From Aureliella helgolandensis (GTDB lineage: Bacteria > Planctomycetota > Planctomycetia > Pirellulales > Pirellulaceae): 64,000 nt of DNA. The stretch is taken from positions 7,866,501-7,930,500 of the forward strand of contig NZ_CP036298.1 in the NCBI RefSeq assembly GCF_007752135.1, given 5' to 3'. Under the pieces are notes generated by a model. It ran no database searches. It was given only the letters and a program-made list of their open reading frames with translations, and was not told the DNA's origin. Shown one piece after another: positions 38,450-47,317 of the stretch. Each line of letters opens with the position of its first letter. Within the stretch, counting starts at the first letter, position 1. A program made the translations under genes and the position numbers.

Positions 38450-40408
38450 ATGGTTAGCATTCTTGGAATCTCCGCGTTCTACCACGACTCTGCGGCCGCG
38501 TTGATCGTTGATGGGGTGATCGTTGCAGCCGCCCAGGAGGAGCGTTTTTCGCGCCGCAAGCACGACGCGCGTTTCCCGACGCAAGCCGTCGCCTTCTGCC
38601 TGGAAAAAGCTGGACTCCAAACCAACCAGCTCGACTACGTCGGCTTCTATGAAAAACCGATTACCAAATTCGAACGATTGCTCGAGACCTATCTAGCCTT
38701 TGCCCCGAGCGGCTATCGCTCCTTCCGGCAAGCCATGCCACAGTGGGTCCAAAAAAAACTCCACCACCCTCGTGAACTTCGCCAAGGGTTGCATGGAGAA
38801 TACACCGGAAAGTTCGTCTTCACCGATCACCATCAATCCCACGCGGCTAGCGCCTTCTTCCCCTCCCCCTTCGAGCAGGCGGCCATCCTAACTCTAGATG
38901 GCGTTGGCGAATGGTCAACGACTTGCATCGGTCACGGCGCTGGCAGGAAGATCGAATTATCTGAGGAGCTACGTTTCCCGCATTCACTCGGGCTCCTCTA
39001 CTCCGCATTCACCTACTACACCGGGTTTCGAGTCAACAGTGGTGAATACAAATTGATGGGCTTGGCACCGTACGGCCAGCCGGTGTATCGCGATCTGATT
39101 CTTGAGCACTTGATCGATTTGAAGCAAGACGGCTCCTTTCGCATGGACATGAGCTACTTCAACTACTGCCAAGGCTTGACCATGACATCTCCCAAGCTCC
39201 ATCGCCTCCTGGGCGGACCTCCCCGATCGGCGGAATCCGAGATTACCCAACGCGAAATGGACCTCGCCGCTTCCGCCCAGGCTGTAGCCGAGGAAGTAGT
39301 GCTCCGCATTGCGCATTACGCGCACCTCCAGACACGATGCTCGAACCTTGTCCTGGCAGGCGGCGTGGCCTTGAACTGCGTCGCCAATGGAAGACTACTC
39401 CGCGAGGGGCCCTTCGAAGAGGTCTGGATTCAACCGGCGGCCGGCGACGCAGGTGGAGCTCTCGGCACCGCGCTCTTTATTAGCCATCAATTGCTGGAAC
39501 AACCACGTGTGCCCCGCCCGCCCACGGCCCCCGCAGCCCCACCTTCACCCGCTGGCGCGAGCAGCGGTCCGGCGGAAGATCGCCCCCCGTCCACATCGCT
39601 GGCCCCGTCTAACCAAGCAGCCAGCCTGGCCTCCCGAACCGATCGCCAGCGAGGCTCTTTACTTGGGCAAAGCTTCAGTGAAAGTGAGATCTCCCAGGCA
39701 CTCGACGCGCTGGGAGCCGTCTACACCCGCGTGGAGGATCCAGCCAAGTTGTGCGAGCGCGTTGCCAAGCTATTAGCAGAAGGGAATGTTGTGGGCTGGT
39801 TTCAAGGGCGAGCAGAATTTGGCCCACGCGCCCTCGGCAATCGAAGTATTTTGGGAGATGCGCGGAATCCAAAAATGCAATCGGTCATGAATTTGAAAAT
39901 CAAGTTCCGCGAGTCGTTTCGCCCCTTTGCCCCCATTGTTTTGCGACAGTACGCCAGCCAGTACTTTGAACTGCGCCCCGATCAAGACTCACCCTACATG
40001 CTCCTGGTGGCTCCGATCCGTGATCAATGGCGGAACCCCTTAAACGAGGAACAGGAGTCTGCGTTCGGAATTGAAAAACTGAATGCTTGCCGCTCGCAGC
40101 TACCCGCCATTACACATGTCGATTATTCAGCGCGGATCCAGACGGTCGACAAGGCCCCCAACCCCCTGCTCCACCAACTGCTGAGCACGTTTCATGCACA
40201 GACCGGTTGCCCCGTCCTGATCAACACCAGCTTTAATGTACGCAGCGAACCCATTGTAAATTCTCCCACCGAGGCGTACCGTTGTTTCCAGTTGACCGAT
40301 ATGGACGCATTGGTCATCGGGCAACATCTAATGCTGCGGAACCAGCAATCCCAGTCAATCAGTCAATCGATGCGCGACCAATACCTCGCTCAATTCGAAT
40401 TAGACTGA
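38450..40408 (+). CDS. NodU/CmcH-family carbamoyltransferase
   Basis: 652 residues. N-terminal ASKHA (TsaD-like) domain: 'SILGISAFYHDSAAALIVDG', the metal-site histidines in 'TDHHQSHAASAF', 'LTLDGVGEW', 'GLLYSAFTYYTGFRVNSGEY' and 'LAGGVALNCVANG'. C-terminal domain: 'GWFQGRAEFGPRALGNRSIL' and 'PVLINTSFNVRSEPIV'. This family transfers a carbamoyl group from carbamoyl phosphate to sugars or other alcohols (NodU, SxtI, TobZ). A Pro/Ala/Ser-rich insert of about 55 residues separates the two domains, which is unusual. Three small membrane-protein genes follow and likely form an operon. Confidence 0.92.
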   Translation: MVSILGISAFYHDSAAALIVDGVIVAAAQEERFSRRKHDARFPTQAVAFCLEKAGLQTNQLDYVGFYEKPITKFERLLETYLAFAPSGYRSFRQAMPQWVQKKLHHPRELRQGLHGEYTGKFVFTDHHQSHAASAFFPSPFEQAAILTLDGVGEWSTTCIGHGAGRKIELSEELRFPHSLGLLYSAFTYYTGFRVNSGEYKLMGLAPYGQPVYRDLILEHLIDLKQDGSFRMDMSYFNYCQGLTMTSPKLHRLLGGPPRSAESEITQREMDLAASAQAVAEEVVLRIAHYAHLQTRCSNLVLAGGVALNCVANGRLLREGPFEEVWIQPAAGDAGGALGTALFISHQLLEQPRVPRPPTAPAAPPSPAGASSGPAEDRPPSTSLAPSNQAASLASRTDRQRGSLLGQSFSESEISQALDALGAVYTRVEDPAKLCERVAKLLAEGNVVGWFQGRAEFGPRALGNRSILGDARNPKMQSVMNLKIKFRESFRPFAPIVLRQYASQYFELRPDQDSPYMLLVAPIRDQWRNPLNEEQESAFGIEKLNACRSQLPAITHVDYSARIQTVDKAPNPLLHQLLSTFHAQTGCPVLINTSFNVRSEPIVNSPTEAYRCFQLTDMDALVIGQHLMLRNQQSQSISQSMRDQYLAQFELD

Positions 40409-40462
40409 ATTCCAACGAGCATCGATTTTTGCATCCCCAGCTTTTCTTAGGAGTCATCGACT

Positions 40463-40645
40463 ATGGGCCCCAGCGATCCCCCGACCAATAACATTATTAA
40501 GATCTTGCTGGCAATCTTGTTGCCGCCCGTTGGCGTTTTCCTAGAGGTTGGTTTCGGTCTCCATTTTTGGCTGAACATCATCCTGACGCTTTGTGGCTGG
40601 GTGCCGGGCATTATTCACGCCGTGATTATCATCCTGAGTAAATAA
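40463..40645 (+). CDS. YqaE/Pmp3-family small membrane protein
   Basis: 60 residues, two membrane helices joined by a short loop. 'ILLAILLPPVGVFLEVGF' and 'LNIILTLCGWVPGIIHAVII' are the Pmp3 (YqaE, UPF0057) family hallmarks. AGGAG at 40448-40452 is its Shine-Dalgarno. Pmp3 proteins affect membrane potential and stress tolerance. It is 54 bases after the carbamoyltransferase. Confidence 0.92.
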   Translation: MGPSDPPTNNIIKILLAILLPPVGVFLEVGFGLHFWLNIILTLCGWVPGIIHAVIIILSK

Positions 40646-40753
40646 TTCCTAAGCAACCACCATCTCACGCCCAGGACCGAGGCAAACGGGCAACCTCCCC
40701 AATCGACTTGCCACGACTTAACCGAACGCCCCCCTGACGAAACGTCCAGTTCG

Positions 40754-41161
40754 ATGCACTTGGTTGAAATCAATTGGAAACCCACCGTACGCCAACTGCG
40801 ACAATTCGGTGGATTGTGCGCTATTGGCCTGCCCCTACTCGGTTGGTGGTGGGGCTGCTCAGTGAACGTACTGACTATTTTGATTGGCGTCGGCGTTGGG
40901 GTAGCCCTCCTAGCTTGGCTGATGCCACGCTCGATCGCGTCACTCTTCATCGGACTAACGCTCGTCACCATCCCCATGGGGTTCGTCGTAGGTGAACTCG
41001 CCATGCTATTGCTGTATGGACTCGCAATCCTCCCCATCGGGCTATGGTTTCGAATGCGAGGCCGCGATCGCCTGCAACTTCGCATCGATCGCCAATGCGA
41101 ATCGTACTGGCAGCCTAAGAGAGCCCCGACTTCTCTCAAAAGCTACTATCGGCAATCGTGA
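40754..41161 (+). CDS. SxtJ-like membrane protein
   Basis: 135 residues with about three membrane segments in the first 95 positions ('FGGLCAIGLPLLGWWWG', 'TILIGVGVGVALLAWLM', 'IGLTLVTIPMGFVVGE', 'MLLLYGLAILPIGLWFRM') and a basic tail 'SYWQPKRAPTSLKSYYRQ'. The size, N-terminal 'KPTVRQLRQFG' and C-terminal pattern resemble SxtJ-type proteins, which accompany NodU-like carbamoyltransferases, including in saxitoxin clusters. Function unknown. Assignment rests on pattern plus context. Confidence 0.7.
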   Translation: MHLVEINWKPTVRQLRQFGGLCAIGLPLLGWWWGCSVNVLTILIGVGVGVALLAWLMPRSIASLFIGLTLVTIPMGFVVGELAMLLLYGLAILPIGLWFRMRGRDRLQLRIDRQCESYWQPKRAPTSLKSYYRQS

Positions 41162-41187
41162 AATTGACACTAAAGGATGGACCTTAA

Positions 41188-41394
41188 ATGAACGATTCGA
41201 AACCTAAGCCTCCCAGCGAATTCGAGCGTTTGGAGGAGGAGCCGGAACTCTCGCTAGTCGCCGAATTCTGGATCTTCATCAAAGAAAACAAAGCTTGGTG
41301 GATGGTCCCCATCCTATTGGTATTGGGACTGATCGGTGCTCTCGTCGTCCTGGGGTCCACCGGTGCGGCACCATTCATCTACACCATATTCTGA
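41188..41394 (+). CDS. DUF5989 (SxtK-like) small membrane protein
   Basis: 68 residues: an acidic N-terminus, then 'EFWIFIKENKAWWMVPILLV', 'LGLIGALVVLGSTGAAPFIY' and a terminal TIF. This is the typical DUF5989 signature (E-F-W-x-F-x-K-E-N-K-x-W-W and a final APFIYT-like end). One or two membrane helices. DUF5989 genes commonly follow SxtJ-like genes near carbamoyltransferases. 26 bases after the preceding gene. Function unknown. Confidence 0.85.
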   Translation: MNDSKPKPPSEFERLEEEPELSLVAEFWIFIKENKAWWMVPILLVLGLIGALVVLGSTGAAPFIYTIF

Positions 41395-41497
41395 GTCGCC
41401 GCTCTGGCGTGCTTGACGCAACTTCGGAGATGCACGAGTCGACGTCAATTTCCGCGACACTGAAAAGCATGGCGGCCAGATTCGGTAAGCAAGCAGT

Positions 41498-41541
41498 GGG
41501 CAGGCAAAATACGGGTAGGCAAAATACGGGCAGGCAAAGAG
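41498..41541. repeat. 15-base tandem repeat, about three copies
   Basis: Unit GGGCAGGCAAAATAC at 41498-41512, 41513-41527 (one change) and 41528-41541 (partial). Lies between the DUF5989 and CPBP genes, in a region with no called gene. Confidence 0.8.
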
Positions 41542-41633
41542 GTCACCGGAAGCTACCTCGACGGGCGAAACTACGAAATCGGCTCGCCCGACTGGAATCC
41601 TTGGCGGGCCGGGCGAGTTTAGCAATCGCCTGA

Positions 41634-42353
41634 CTACCACAGCCACCAGGCGCCGGTAAGCATCACGTAGATCGCTAGCGCCAAATTGCTGACGCCATGG
41701 GCGACAATGCATTGCCACAAATCGCGTTTCCAATACATCAGCCCATTGATCAGCAGGCAGTAGACAGCCGCGGCTAGCCACTCGGGATGAGCCAAAGTGA
41801 ACATCAATGTTACCGTGAGGCAAGAGGAAAGCGTATACTCCCCCAACGGTACCCGTTCCCATTCGGGATCGATGAGCCACCGCATCAAGAATCCACGCCA
41901 GAAGAGCTCTTCCGCAATGGGTACCACGATCGCAATGCCCAGCAACCGGAAAGCGATAAACGCCCACCGCCACGCTGGCGATTCGATCTCCTCGAAGGGG
42001 TTGTATCCCACTCTAGGTTGCGGCTTTAAGAACCCAGGTAGCCAGTCAGCCACCCATTGTTCGGGATGCAAATGACTGATAAAAATCCACAGCACAATCC
42101 CAAGAATCCCAACCACCAAAGCTGGCAGGATCCGCCAGTGTGGCGAAACAATTGGTTTGGCAGCGGCGGCTTCTACCCCCGCTTGGCTTGCCGCTCCAGG
42201 CCGCTGAGGCCTTAGCAAAAGCCAGGCCTGAGTAGCACCGATCAACAAGACCAGCAAAGAGTACGCCAGCGGATACCACTGCGTATCAAATCGAGCTACG
42301 AAACTAGTGCCGAGCAGATAGAGCACGAAGGTCAGGACGAAAGTCAGTGCCAA
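41634..42353 (-). CDS. CPBP-family intramembrane metalloprotease
   Basis: 239 residues, seven or eight membrane segments. The CPBP/CAAX motifs are present: EELFWRGFLMRWL (motif 1, EExxxR) and 'LMFTLAHPEWLAAAVYCLLI' (motif 2 His). No ATG is available: the frame closes upstream at a stop near 42384, so TTG 42353 is the best start. Lies 49 bases after the large membrane protein gene, probably co-transcribed. Members cleave prenylated or other membrane substrates or confer bacteriocin self-immunity; the substrate here is unknown. Confidence 0.85.
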   Translation of the reverse strand: MALTFVLTFVLYLLGTSFVARFDTQWYPLAYSLLVLLIGATQAWLLLRPQRPGAASQAGVEAAAAKPIVSPHWRILPALVVGILGIVLWIFISHLHPEQWVADWLPGFLKPQPRVGYNPFEEIESPAWRWAFIAFRLLGIAIVVPIAEELFWRGFLMRWLIDPEWERVPLGEYTLSSCLTVTLMFTLAHPEWLAAAVYCLLINGLMYWKRDLWQCIVAHGVSNLALAIYVMLTGAWWLW

Positions 42354-42402
42354 TGCAACTTGCCAGTCATTAAAAGGTAAAAATCATCGATTCAGCTGGA
42401 GA

Positions 42403-44838
42403 CTACTGGACTCGAAAAACTTGGACGCTGCGTGGGTCGAGGCCCGTGTCGACCTCTTCAACAACGGCGTCAGTGAGCCATTGCTCAGTATCGGCCCGCG
42501 TGGGCCAAGCACTGAATCCATAGTTCCCAGGGCTGCGATAGCGTTCGATCTCCTGCCAATTCACCACGACGTGCGTGACCTCCCCCTGCCGCAACGCCTT
42601 TAACTGCGATTCGGCAACTTGCCCCCGCAACCACTTCTCCCCTGGATTCTCATTGAAGCAGGTGGCGTACAGAATGGGAGCTTCGAAATCAAATGCCTTG
42701 GCCTCACCAATCAACAGCAGTTTCGACGCTTGTGGCTCCAAGTTGGCGTTGCACCAGACCGTTAGCGGACTCACCAGCCCGGGCTGGCTTTCGTCGCGGG
42801 CTTGCTGGTGCAACTCGGCCAACGGCACCAAGAAGCGATTGTCGATCTGACTAGCACCGGAGAGTGCCGTCAGAACACCATAAACCAAACCTCCCAGAAC
42901 CACCGCAGTGGAGAGTGAAGCCGACACCCAGCGTCCAATGCAGACCGCACTCGAAGCGGCGAGCCCCGCCAACAGCGGGACAGCCGGCAACCAAAATCGA
43001 TCAATGCGATGCGTCGCGAGCCACCATACGGCTAAGATCCATAACAAACTCAGCCACCAATAGCGCTGCCACACATCTGATGGCGAGCCGTCCTGCCTCT
43101 CCTGACGGAATGCGAACCAGTCGCGCCCCCTCCGCCAGCCAAAAACGATGGAACAAGCGGCTAAGAATATGACGGCCGGATTGACAAAGGGAGAGGCATA
43201 GGTCAATTGCGACAGCGAGTCGAGCAGCCGCCCTGGGGAGTACACATTCCTGGCGTTCGAACCGCCCGGTCGATGCGCTTCGCTCCATTGCAGTGCAGAC
43301 GCTTCATCCAAACCACTACCACCGAACAGGCCATAGGCCAATGGATAAACAGGGTTGCCTGTCAATGTGGCATTTTTCAGGTACCAGGGCAGGCAGGTAA
43401 GGGCCAGACCGAGCAGGACGGCTGCCAGCCCCCACCCCCAAGTGCTCGCGGAGCGGAATTTCGCCAATTGATAAACCGCCACCAAGCCGAGTGGGATCAC
43501 TGAAAAAACCAGCCCCGGATACTTGGTTGCCGCCGCCGCGCCAGCCAGGACACTCGCTATCAACAAAATGCGTCTGATCCTAAGGCCGTGAACCGATCTC
43601 GTCGCAGTATTGGCAGCCCCCCTGGGTATATCCAAACAGGACAAAACGACAATGACCGCCAAGCAGTAAGCCCCAAGGGCTCCATCGATCAGGCCAGAGA
43701 GCGCGACATGGACATGCCCAGGCACAGCGAGCAGCAACCCGGCTGCAGACCAACCAGCCCACCTGCCGCAATGCCGCGCGATAAAGCCCCCCAGCACCGC
43801 AGCGGCTAGCAACGAGTAGCTCGCGACAATGACTTTGCCAACAAGTGCCCCCCACCACCATCCCTCCTGGGCCCCCAGGAATTCGCGAGCAATCATCATG
43901 GCTGCCAACGTGTGCATCTCGACCCCGAGCGGCATATTGGCGTAGACATTGTGGGAGACGAAGTCGATTTTCCCAGCTTGATAGAATTCCTTGGGCGCCT
44001 GCATGTGATATTCAACCACATCGAACTCCCACGCTGGCAGACAACTCCCCCATAGATAAATTGCAGCGAGTAAGCACGTCGCCACTGGAACCAATCGCGC
44101 CAGCCAAACAACCGCTTGATGCCTCACTAGCCAAGCGTCGGAGTCACCGACAACGTCCTCCAGAGACCCGACGCTCCCTCCCGCCACCGCATGCGCATCG
44201 CCGGCGGCGCCTTGGGCCGCATCGCCAGAAGCGCGGCTCGGACCATCGGGTGGCACGGCAATCGACGGCGCAGCGAAACGCCCGAGCATGACAGGAAGCA
44301 ACCAACACCCCACTCCCAACACACCAATGGAGATGGCCAGCGGTGCAATGTGGCCCAACGCTCCTGCCCATCCCACCAACAGCGTAGTCGTCGAGAGGAG
44401 CGCTAGCCCGACCAGCGCTGCAATAGCGAAGCTTTCTGGGCGTGAAATCCCCGACAATCCCCCCTTGATGACCGGCCAGCCAATCCCCACTGCCAAGCCG
44501 AGCCAAGCCAGCCCCGCCAATAAAATTGGGACTCGATCCCAAACAGCAATCGATAGTGAGCCGTCGCCGAGGAAGTGGCCGGCAAGACCGGGCATGACCA
44601 AGAGATCTACGAATCGATCAAACGGCTCCCCATCTGCATCACTCAATCCGAATAGTGAGGGCTGGCGTAGGAACAAAAAAAGGTAGGCTAGCAGACTACC
44701 GAGTAGAATTAGGCATCCGGTCGCTCGATAGGAAAACCCACGGGAGGCTGCCGACGCGCCCCCTACGCGACCGGATTGCGATGCCGCGTTGCGCTTCCGA
44801 GCATGACGATTATCGGGCTTCGGCGAATTATTCGTCAT
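42403..44838 (-). CDS. Large polytopic membrane protein, glycosyltransferase-like
   Basis: 811 residues from ATG 44838 (the TTG three bases upstream is ignored). At least 12 hydrophobic segments; a cytoplasmic basic N-terminus. 'WEFDVVEYHMQAPKEFYQAG' after an early membrane segment resembles the acidic first loop of GT-C (ArnT/PMT-type) glycosyltransferases, and 'TGNPVYPLAYGLFGG' is common in this group of planctomycetal integral membrane proteins. The C-terminal 140 residues are periplasmic. A sugar-transfer function is inferred from topology and loop only. Confidence 0.65.
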   Translation of the reverse strand: MTNNSPKPDNRHARKRNAASQSGRVGGASAASRGFSYRATGCLILLGSLLAYLFLFLRQPSLFGLSDADGEPFDRFVDLLVMPGLAGHFLGDGSLSIAVWDRVPILLAGLAWLGLAVGIGWPVIKGGLSGISRPESFAIAALVGLALLSTTTLLVGWAGALGHIAPLAISIGVLGVGCWLLPVMLGRFAAPSIAVPPDGPSRASGDAAQGAAGDAHAVAGGSVGSLEDVVGDSDAWLVRHQAVVWLARLVPVATCLLAAIYLWGSCLPAWEFDVVEYHMQAPKEFYQAGKIDFVSHNVYANMPLGVEMHTLAAMMIAREFLGAQEGWWWGALVGKVIVASYSLLAAAVLGGFIARHCGRWAGWSAAGLLLAVPGHVHVALSGLIDGALGAYCLAVIVVLSCLDIPRGAANTATRSVHGLRIRRILLIASVLAGAAAATKYPGLVFSVIPLGLVAVYQLAKFRSASTWGWGLAAVLLGLALTCLPWYLKNATLTGNPVYPLAYGLFGGSGLDEASALQWSEAHRPGGSNARNVYSPGRLLDSLSQLTYASPFVNPAVIFLAACSIVFGWRRGRDWFAFRQERQDGSPSDVWQRYWWLSLLWILAVWWLATHRIDRFWLPAVPLLAGLAASSAVCIGRWVSASLSTAVVLGGLVYGVLTALSGASQIDNRFLVPLAELHQQARDESQPGLVSPLTVWCNANLEPQASKLLLIGEAKAFDFEAPILYATCFNENPGEKWLRGQVAESQLKALRQGEVTHVVVNWQEIERYRSPGNYGFSAWPTRADTEQWLTDAVVEEVDTGLDPRSVQVFRVQ

Positions 44839-45107
44839 CAAAATTTTCGAAGCGCTATGTTAGAGCAATCTAGAATTAGACTAGTAGGGCGTACCCAGCG
44901 AGCTTGGTCGATAGAACTCACGTGGACGCGTGCTTAAACCAACCTCCCCATATAATACATACTCCCCCAACCCCGTGGAACATGAACCGCTGAAGCAGCT
45001 TAGCCGAGTCCAGCCATACCACGCGTCCCTCATGTCGTGTGGCACGGCCAACTGGCATGGCAAGCGTACTCCGCGGGGCCCACCGAAGCACCAACTCGAG
45101 TTTCAAT
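44839..45107. promoter_or_regulatory. Divergent promoter region with a TATAAT box
   Basis: Between the large membrane protein (minus) and the aldolase (plus). TATAAT at 44951-44956 could be a -10 for the aldolase gene with a leader of about 145 bases, but no good -35 is seen. Confidence 0.35.
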
Positions 45108-46139
45108 ATGCAATCAACGATGGACGGCATTTACACCCCCAACATTACCCCCATCGATGCCAAGGGGCGTGTCGACGAAGACAAGCTCTGTGGATACGTC
45201 GACTGGCTGATTGAGAAAGGGGTGCATGGCTTGTACCCCAACGGATCAACGGGCGAGTTCACCCGCTTCACCGCCCCCGAACGCCGCAGGATCATTGAAG
45301 TCCTGTGCGCCCATGTGGGGAATCGAGTGCCAATCTTGGCGGGTGCCGCAGAAGCCAACGTGCGCGAAACGATTGATGCCTGCGAAACCTACGGTGCAAT
45401 GGGAGTCCGAGCGGTGGCAATCGTCGCTCCCTTCTATTACAAGCTGAGCCAAGAAGCGGTCTTCCAGTATTTTAAGGAAATTGCCGATGCCGTTTCGGTC
45501 GATGTGACGCTCTACAACATTCCGCTGTTCGCTTCCCCCATTGATGTGGCCACCGTCCGCCGCCTAGCACTTGAATGTCCGCGTGTGGTGGGCATTAAGG
45601 ATAGCTCTGGAGATATCCCGCACATGATGCGGATGATCGCCACCGTCCGACCGCTACGTCCTGAATTCTCCTTCTTAACCGGCTGGGACGCAGCCCTGGC
45701 ACCGATGTTTATGATCGGCTGCAACGGTGGCACGAATGCAACCAGCGGCGTGGTGCCAGAGTTGACGCGCGCCATTTACGAAGCCTGCCAACGCGGACAA
45801 TGGGACCGAGCGATGCAACTCCAGTATCGCTTGCTGCCGCTCTTTGATGCCATGATCGGTCAACCAGAATTCCCCGAAGGCTTTCGCCGTGGTGCGTTGA
45901 CTCGCGGCTGGGATCTGGGACGCAGTCGCCAACCGATCTCTCCCGAGCAAATGGCAACCGCTCAGAAAACGCAAGAACAGTTGTCGCAAATCCTGAGCGA
46001 GCTGGGAAACTGGTTGCCAGAACTGGAGCCTGCGGCGCAGACGGCCCCTGCCGGAAATGCGGAGGCGGGAAGCTCAGCAGCCTCCGACCATTTCATCGAA
46101 CAAGTGGTCCGAGAAGTGATGCAGCAATTGAAGGGATGA
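45108..46139 (+). CDS. DHDPS/NAL-family aldolase with encapsulation-peptide-like tail
   Basis: 343 residues from ATG 45108 (or ATG 45120). A dihydrodipicolinate synthase/N-acetylneuraminate lyase TIM barrel with '[13 protein letters not shown]', Tyr136 in 'TLYNIP' and the Schiff-base Lys164 in [10 protein letters not shown]. Family members end near residue 300; this one adds about 40 residues: an Ala/Gly/Pro-rich linker followed by the amphipathic helix [18 protein letters not shown]. That shape matches encapsulation peptides that load enzymes into bacterial microcompartments. Substrate unknown. True DapA is not implied. Confidence 0.88.
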   Translation: MQSTMDGIYTPNITPIDAKGRVDEDKLCGYVDWLIEKGVHGLYPNGSTGEFTRFTAPERRRIIEVLCAHVGNRVPILAGAAEANVRETIDACETYGAMGVRAVAIVAPFYYKLSQEAVFQYFKEIADAVSVDVTLYNIPLFASPIDVATVRRLALECPRVVGIKDSSGDIPHMMRMIATVRPLRPEFSFLTGWDAALAPMFMIGCNGGTNATSGVVPELTRAIYEACQRGQWDRAMQLQYRLLPLFDAMIGQPEFPEGFRRGALTRGWDLGRSRQPISPEQMATAQKTQEQLSQILSELGNWLPELEPAAQTAPAGNAEAGSSAASDHFIEQVVREVMQQLKG

Positions 46140-46174
46140 TTCGAGCCGGAAGCTCGAGCGAGTTGGGCCGATTG

Positions 46175-47098
46175 CTAGTGCCCAACCACCGGTGTGAACG
46201 ACCCGCTGTTTTCCCGAGCAATTCGCCGCAATGTGCCACGCCCCTTTGCACTGAACAGATGAACCGTGTGAATGGGAATCTGCCTCCGCGAGGAGGAAAA
46301 TCCATTGAGCCGCTTCAATCTGGACAAGGTATCGTCTTGCAGCTCTCCATCGGACAGCAAGAATATCGCGTCCGGGCTGAATGTCAGCGCATATTGCAGC
46401 GCCTCGGCAGGCATCGTCGCTCTCCCCAAAGTCCGAGAGCGTAACCAGCGTTTGACGCGGGCAACCGTCTCTCGGTCTGCCCTGTAGTACTTCGACCTGG
46501 CGGGCTGCTGGTTAAACAGAAATGTGGTCTCCGCGTCAAAACAGAGAACAAAAAACTCTTGGCCAGAGCTCAATCCATTGAGGCTGTCGATGAGCTGATT
46601 GCAGGCGTAAAGCCAGCGATCCCCTTTCATGCTGTGCGAACTGTCCAGCACGAAGACGAATCGGTCGCCGTATGCTTTGGCGCCAAAAAAACTCGCACCA
46701 CGCCCACTACTCGCCTCCTCCAAGCCCCGCGCAACATCGCGCACAGAAACACTAGTGAGAGCCGCCGAAACCGCTTGCTGATCGGCTCCCCCGACTTCAG
46801 GCACCTCAATCATGCCGTCTAATTTGACGTCCAGGACAAACTGAGGCTCCACTGGCAATACGGTAGTTTCGAACTCCGCCACCGGTAACTCTTCGTCAGG
46901 CAACAGCGAGATCTTCGTGTCGGTCGACTGCCCAATCTCTGCAGTCAGCAGCAAGCCCTCACTCGGCTTCCCAGCCGTGTAAACCCAACATGCGAGGGCC
47001 AAGAGGAGAGTCACATGGATGACAAGACTGACGAGAAATGCGACGGTATTCCCCGCGCGTAAATCCTCCCGTCGGTGTCTTCCTGCAACTTGTACCAT
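46175..47098 (-). CDS. Membrane-anchored von Willebrand A protein 1
   Basis: 307 residues: short basic N-terminus, one membrane helix near residues 18-42, a linker, and a VWA domain. The MIDAS motif is DSSHSM in 'FVFVLDSSHSMKG', with 'LLSDGELQDDT' as a later metal-site element. Ends with 'SAKGRGTLRRIARENSGSF', shared with the neighbouring VWA protein. Convergent with the aldolase gene. Presumably an envelope protein that binds a partner via Mg. Confidence 0.85.
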   Translation of the reverse strand: MVQVAGRHRREDLRAGNTVAFLVSLVIHVTLLLALACWVYTAGKPSEGLLLTAEIGQSTDTKISLLPDEELPVAEFETTVLPVEPQFVLDVKLDGMIEVPEVGGADQQAVSAALTSVSVRDVARGLEEASSGRGASFFGAKAYGDRFVFVLDSSHSMKGDRWLYACNQLIDSLNGLSSGQEFFVLCFDAETTFLFNQQPARSKYYRADRETVARVKRWLRSRTLGRATMPAEALQYALTFSPDAIFLLSDGELQDDTLSRLKRLNGFSSSRRQIPIHTVHLFSAKGRGTLRRIARENSGSFTPVVGH

Positions 47099-47191
47099 GC
47101 TGATTCAATCTCCCTAGTGCTTCGCCGAAGCCTGACGGCTTGCTGGTTAAAAGCGTTTTCTGTTCTAGCGCGAAGGCTGCCCCCCTGCAAT

Positions 47192-47255
47192 CTCCCCGTA
47201 GCGGCGACCACCTATCCTTGCTCACCGGGCGGTTGAAATAGTAACCCGCCGCGTG
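47192..47255 (-). repeat. Dispersed intergenic element, reverse copy plus truncated copy
   Basis: 47192-47238 is a reverse copy (CCGTAGCGGCGACCACCTA, then CCTTGCTCACCGGGCGG). It merges with a truncated forward copy TTGAAATAGTAACCCGCCGC to 47255, giving a head-to-head arrangement. Confidence 0.75.
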
Positions 47256-47257
47256 AC

Positions 47258-47317
47258 GGGCTGTTGAAATAGTAACCCGCTGCGTGAGCAAGGAAAAATA
47301 GTTGCCGCTACAAGGCA
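47258..47317 (+). repeat. Dispersed intergenic element, full forward copy
   Basis: GGGCTGTTGAAATAGTAACC, then CGCTGCGTGAGCAAGGAA, then GTTGCCGCTACAAGGCAG. Best-preserved copy; defines the roughly 60-base unit. Confidence 0.85.

Noticed and set aside
45108-46139. Aldolase as dapA of the lysine pathway
   Set aside because: dapB is 34 kb away, the protein carries a C-terminal tail not seen in DapA, and the family contains many other aldolases.
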